Shown piece by piece: positions 5,786-7,555 of a stretch of DNA of 7,555 nt. Source of the DNA: Actinomycetes bacterium (GTDB lineage: Bacteria > Actinomycetota > Acidimicrobiia > Acidimicrobiales > RAAP-2); assembly GCA_021777285.1 (NCBI GenBank), contig JAJYDR010000112.1, forward strand, positions 1 through 7,555. The letters run 5' to 3'. The first letter of the stretch is position 1, and each line of letters begins with the position of its first letter. A program made the position numbers and the translations under genes. The notes beneath the pieces were generated by a model, which did no database searches, was not told the DNA's origin, and worked only from the letters and a program-made list of their open reading frames with translations.

Positions 5786-6519
5786 TTTGCAATGCCTTTC
5801 ATTTTCTTTTCAACTTCTTTGTCGATCGAGGAGTGTTTTAAATGCGACTTCGCACTGGTCGTGGCACCGAGGTCGAACCTCGTGGCGTGCCAGTCCAAGG
5901 GCCCTTCGGCGAGGCGGTGTGCCCGCAATCCCGCAGCTCGGAGTTGCTTTACCGCCTCAGCGGCCATCACACAGTAGGGACCGCGGCAGTACGCCACGAC
6001 CGACGTGTCGGGGTCCAATTCGCCGAGTCGCTGCGACAGTTCCTCGAGCGGGATACTGAGCGCGCCCTGTAGGTGGCCGGCCTCGAACTCCAATTGCGGA
6101 CGCACGTCAATAACCACGACCTCGCCAACCCGACTTCGAGTGAGCAACTCTTCGATTCCAATCGATTCGGCGCCGTCAACCTCGCCAAAGAATGCCTCCG
6201 CCAACTGACCCACTTCGGCAATGCGCGATTCCGCGATTCTTCGCAGTCCGAGGTACCCCGCAATCACCGACTCGTCAGCCACCCGGTACACCACGTGCGA
6301 ACCCTCGCGGCGCGACAGCACCATTCCCGCCTGTCGCAGTATCTGTAGGTGCCTCGACGTGTTGGCAACCGTCATCGAGGTCGCGGTCGCGATTGACTCG
6401 ACGGAGCGATCGGCCTGGGCCAGTAGATCGATGATCTCCACCCTCTTCGGGCTGTCGAACGCTGTTCCGACGCGCGCGAGCTGTTCGAAGATCGCGCTCT
6501 TGAAATCTCGTCCGTTCAC
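5782..6519 (-). CDS. ArsR-family regulator fused to a rhodanese domain
   Basis: This 245-residue protein joins a DNA-binding ArsR/SmtB winged helix (about residues 10-90) to a single rhodanese domain (about 118-212). The recognition region is SIATATSMTVANTSRHLQILRQAGMV (42-67), and the wing is SRREGSHVVYRV (69-80). The ELCVCDL metal site of arsenic sensors is absent, and there is no Cys in the DNA-binding half. The rhodanese part shows VIDVRPQLEFEAGHLQGALSIP and the active loop CRGPYC with catalytic Cys178 and a second Cys183. This points to persulfide sensing. A Lys-rich tail (residues 216-245, seven Lys in the last 22) extends beyond the usual end near LDWH and is encoded by AT-rich DNA unlike the rest. 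The GTG at 6519 has a perfect GGAGG six bases upstream (6526-6530). It is the first gene of the operon and probably represses it; sulfane sulfur would relieve repression. Regulation is inferred from the family. Confidence 0.92.
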   Translation of the reverse strand: MNGRDFKSAIFEQLARVGTAFDSPKRVEIIDLLAQADRSVESIATATSMTVANTSRHLQILRQAGMVLSRREGSHVVYRVADESVIAGYLGLRRIAESRIAEVGQLAEAFFGEVDGAESIGIEELLTRSRVGEVVVIDVRPQLEFEAGHLQGALSIPLEELSQRLGELDPDTSVVAYCRGPYCVMAAEAVKQLRAAGLRAHRLAEGPLDWHATRFDLGATTSAKSHLKHSSIDKEVEKKMKGIAK

Positions 6520-6525
6520 CTTTGA

Positions 6526-6530
6526 CCTCC
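6526..6530 (-). promoter_or_regulatory. Ribosome-binding site fixing the regulator start
   Basis: GGAGG on the minus strand lies six bases before the GTG at 6519. This decides that GTG over a nearby ATG at 6532, which lies in another frame. The methyltransferase has the same sequence and spacing (GGAGG at 4125-4129, ATG at 4118); the other genes of the operon have weak sites and rely on overlap coupling. Confidence 0.75.
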
Positions 6531-6536
6531 ATTCAA

Positions 6537-6549
6537 GTCATCAATTGAC
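6537..6549. promoter_or_regulatory. Nested palindrome, candidate operator
   Basis: GTCA at 6537-6540 and TGAC at 6546-6549 form an inverted repeat around TCAAT, and inside it TCAATTGA (6541-6548) is a perfect 8-bp palindrome. It sits between the candidate -10 and the ribosome-binding site of the regulator gene, covering the expected transcription start near 6544. ArsR-type repressors bind short AT-rich inverted repeats at such places. Binding by this regulator is inferred. Confidence 0.4.
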
Positions 6550-6550
6550 C

Positions 6551-6559
6551 AATATAACA
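6551..6559 (-). promoter_or_regulatory. Candidate extended -10 promoter of the sulfur operon
   Basis: On the minus strand TGT then TATATT (6559 down to 6551) matches an extended -10 element (TGn plus TAnnnT). The -35 region at the usual distance is poor (near 6574-6579, GCCCAT), which an extended -10 can compensate for. Transcription would begin near 6544, giving a leader of about 25 bases before the GTG at 6519. I see no other start upstream. Confidence 0.45.
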
Positions 6560-6871
6560 CTGCAGCAGAAACTATGGGCGAAGGACGCTGTGCACTCCGG
6601 TCCGCTCAAAGGTGCAGTCAGTCATTCACTCTCGGCATTTGAACTTCGCCGCTCGCAAGTGCCCAACCGTTGGCAGAAGTTTCGCCATGGGCAAACCCGT
6701 GAAGCCGGGCTCGAAAGACTAGCGAGAACTACCTCTCATAGAGCGAGTTGGCGTCGACGAGATGAGGCCAACTGGAAACAATGCATCCTCAAACAAGCCG
6801 AGCCTACGCCGCGCCATCTCACTGAAGAAGCAGTCGGCCCGATGGCATAACGATTTCAAAGACCACCTCGA
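6560..6871. other. Intergenic stretch without recognisable genes
   Basis: This 312-base stretch separates the sulfur operon from the NlpC/P60 gene. Plus-strand open frames across it have no ribosome-binding site and match nothing I know. One at 6762-6968 contains a helical, charged patch (SARWHNDFKDHLDYVRGR) but runs antisense into the hydrolase gene. A weak 6-bp inverted repeat, ACCTCG with CGAGGT and an 8-nt loop, lies near 6865-6885 and straddles the hydrolase stop. I see no tRNA or other RNA gene. Confidence 0.35.
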
Positions 6872-7555
6872 CTACGTCCGAGGTCGTCCAATGCCCGCGA
6901 GCGGGAGCGAGCTGTTGCCCAGCCACAACGGAGTGATTTGCACCAGCGTGCCTGTCTCTTCGGCCTGAATCATCTTGTCGTGTACGATGTAGATAGCTTC
7001 GTGTGCATCACCGTGATAGCCGTAAAAGAGAATGTCGCCCGGCTGAAGGTCGAAGAGCGGCACGCTTACGGTGTCGTAGAACTGAGAACCCGAGTAGTGG
7101 GGCAAGAAGATTCCCGCCGCCTCGTAGGCGAGCATGATGAGGCCCGAACAGTCCACGCCCGAACGCGACGCTCCGCCCCAGACGTAGGGAATCCCAATGA
7201 GACTGAGGGCCGCACGAATGGCGATATTGGCGCGCGAGTCGGGCGGCGGGGCCGGGAATCCCTTTTGGGGTCTGGCCGTCCGTAGCGCTCCAGCCGCCGC
7301 AGCCGCCTGTCGTTGTTGAAAATACTCCGCGATCTTCCCCTTCACCTGCGCGAGTTCGTGCCGCAAGGATCTCTCCAAACTCTGGGCGACGAGAAAGGCT
7401 CTCTTCGCCGTGGCGGCCTCGCCCGTCGCTCGACGGCGTTCACCGGCGAGTATCGAGCGCTCTTGAGTCAACAAGATCTTGTAGTTCTTGAGGCGTGCCA
7501 CCGTGGTGCCGACGTCGCCCTCGGCGAATTGGTTGTAGATGTTGGTGGCCTCGGA
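6872..7555 (-). CDS. NlpC/P60 peptidoglycan hydrolase, N-terminus missing
   Basis: The frame is open to the window edge, so 227 residues of the C-terminal part are seen and the start is outside. The N-terminal visible part (about residues 1-85) is charged and Ala/Gln/Arg-rich with a coiled-coil look, ending in QQRQAAAAAG. A Pro/Ala linker (FPAPPPDS, about 100-107) leads to an NlpC/P60 domain (about 108-227): GIPYVWGGASRSGVDCSGL with catalytic Cys136, HYSGSQF, LQPGDILFY and the catalytic His185 in DAHEAIYI. Proteins of this build (CwlO/RipA type) are secreted and cut D-Glu-DAP-type bonds in peptide stems during growth and division; a signal peptide would be upstream of the window. A GTG at 7501 exists but the frame continues upstream without a stop and reads as coiled coil, so I treat it as internal. 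The gene is unrelated to the sulfur operon. Confidence 0.88.
   Translation of the reverse strand, partial: SEATNIYNQFAEGDVGTTVARLKNYKILLTQERSILAGERRRATGEAATAKRAFLVAQSLERSLRHELAQVKGKIAEYFQQRQAAAAAGALRTARPQKGFPAPPPDSRANIAIRAALSLIGIPYVWGGASRSGVDCSGLIMLAYEAAGIFLPHYSGSQFYDTVSVPLFDLQPGDILFYGYHGDAHEAIYIVHDKMIQAEETGTLVQITPLWLGNSSLPLAGIGRPRT

Noticed and set aside
6221..6850. 209-codon plus-strand frame crossing the regulator start and the intergenic stretch
   Set aside because: It is antisense to the regulator in its first half and crosses its promoter. The product has no recognisable domain, and the frame is open mainly because of base composition.
6762..6968. 68-codon plus-strand frame with a helical, charged middle
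   Set aside because: No ribosome-binding site, antisense to the end of the NlpC/P60 gene, and no similarity I recognise. Left as a remark in the intergenic entry.

Overview
The window looks like a piece of a GC-rich Gram-positive chromosome, most likely an actinobacterium. The evidence is GTG starts, a candidate leaderless transcript, a PIG-L deacetylase of the mycothiol-enzyme type, a coiled-coil NlpC/P60 wall hydrolase and a hairpin without a T-run. An acidimicrobial-type lineage is possible but cannot be proved from this sequence.

Layout. Positions 1-127 look like the right edge of an integrated element. Spaced TGGAC repeats, which resemble integrase arm sites, lead into a 28-nt T-arm/acceptor/CCA fragment of a tRNA that has no matching 5' half. 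Positions 128-513 hold no convincing gene. Positions 514-1297 hold a two-gene plus-strand module: a 64-aa protein of unknown function that is probably translated from a leaderless mRNA, overlapping a nucleotidyltransferase-fold protein. The pair resembles a toxin-antitoxin locus. A 15-bp perfect inverted repeat at 1371-1402 separates it from everything that follows.

Positions 1539-6519 form one tightly packed minus-strand operon. Its order of transcription is: ArsR-rhodanese fusion regulator, DsrE-family protein, SQR-like FAD oxidoreductase, two tiny ORFs of 26 and 25 codons, SAM methyltransferase, PIG-L deacetylase and NifS/IscS-like cysteine desulfurase. Every junction from the regulator through to the deacetylase overlaps (ATGA, TAGTG, ATGA, TGATG, TGATG, ATGA). 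The last junction is a 10-nt gap. A candidate extended -10 promoter and a nested palindrome lie directly upstream of the regulator.

How the genes may work together. Four products handle sulfide or sulfane sulfur in well-known families: rhodanese, DsrE, SQR and cysteine desulfurase. The fusion regulator could sense persulfide and control the set. The methyltransferase and PIG-L deacetylase are unusual additions and hint at a small thiol or thio-sugar metabolite. This is inference. No sulfur dioxygenase, TusA or membrane anchor is visible.

Positions 6520-6871 hold the operon promoter and otherwise nothing I can call. The right edge holds the 3' part of a minus-strand NlpC/P60 peptidoglycan hydrolase that runs out of the window.
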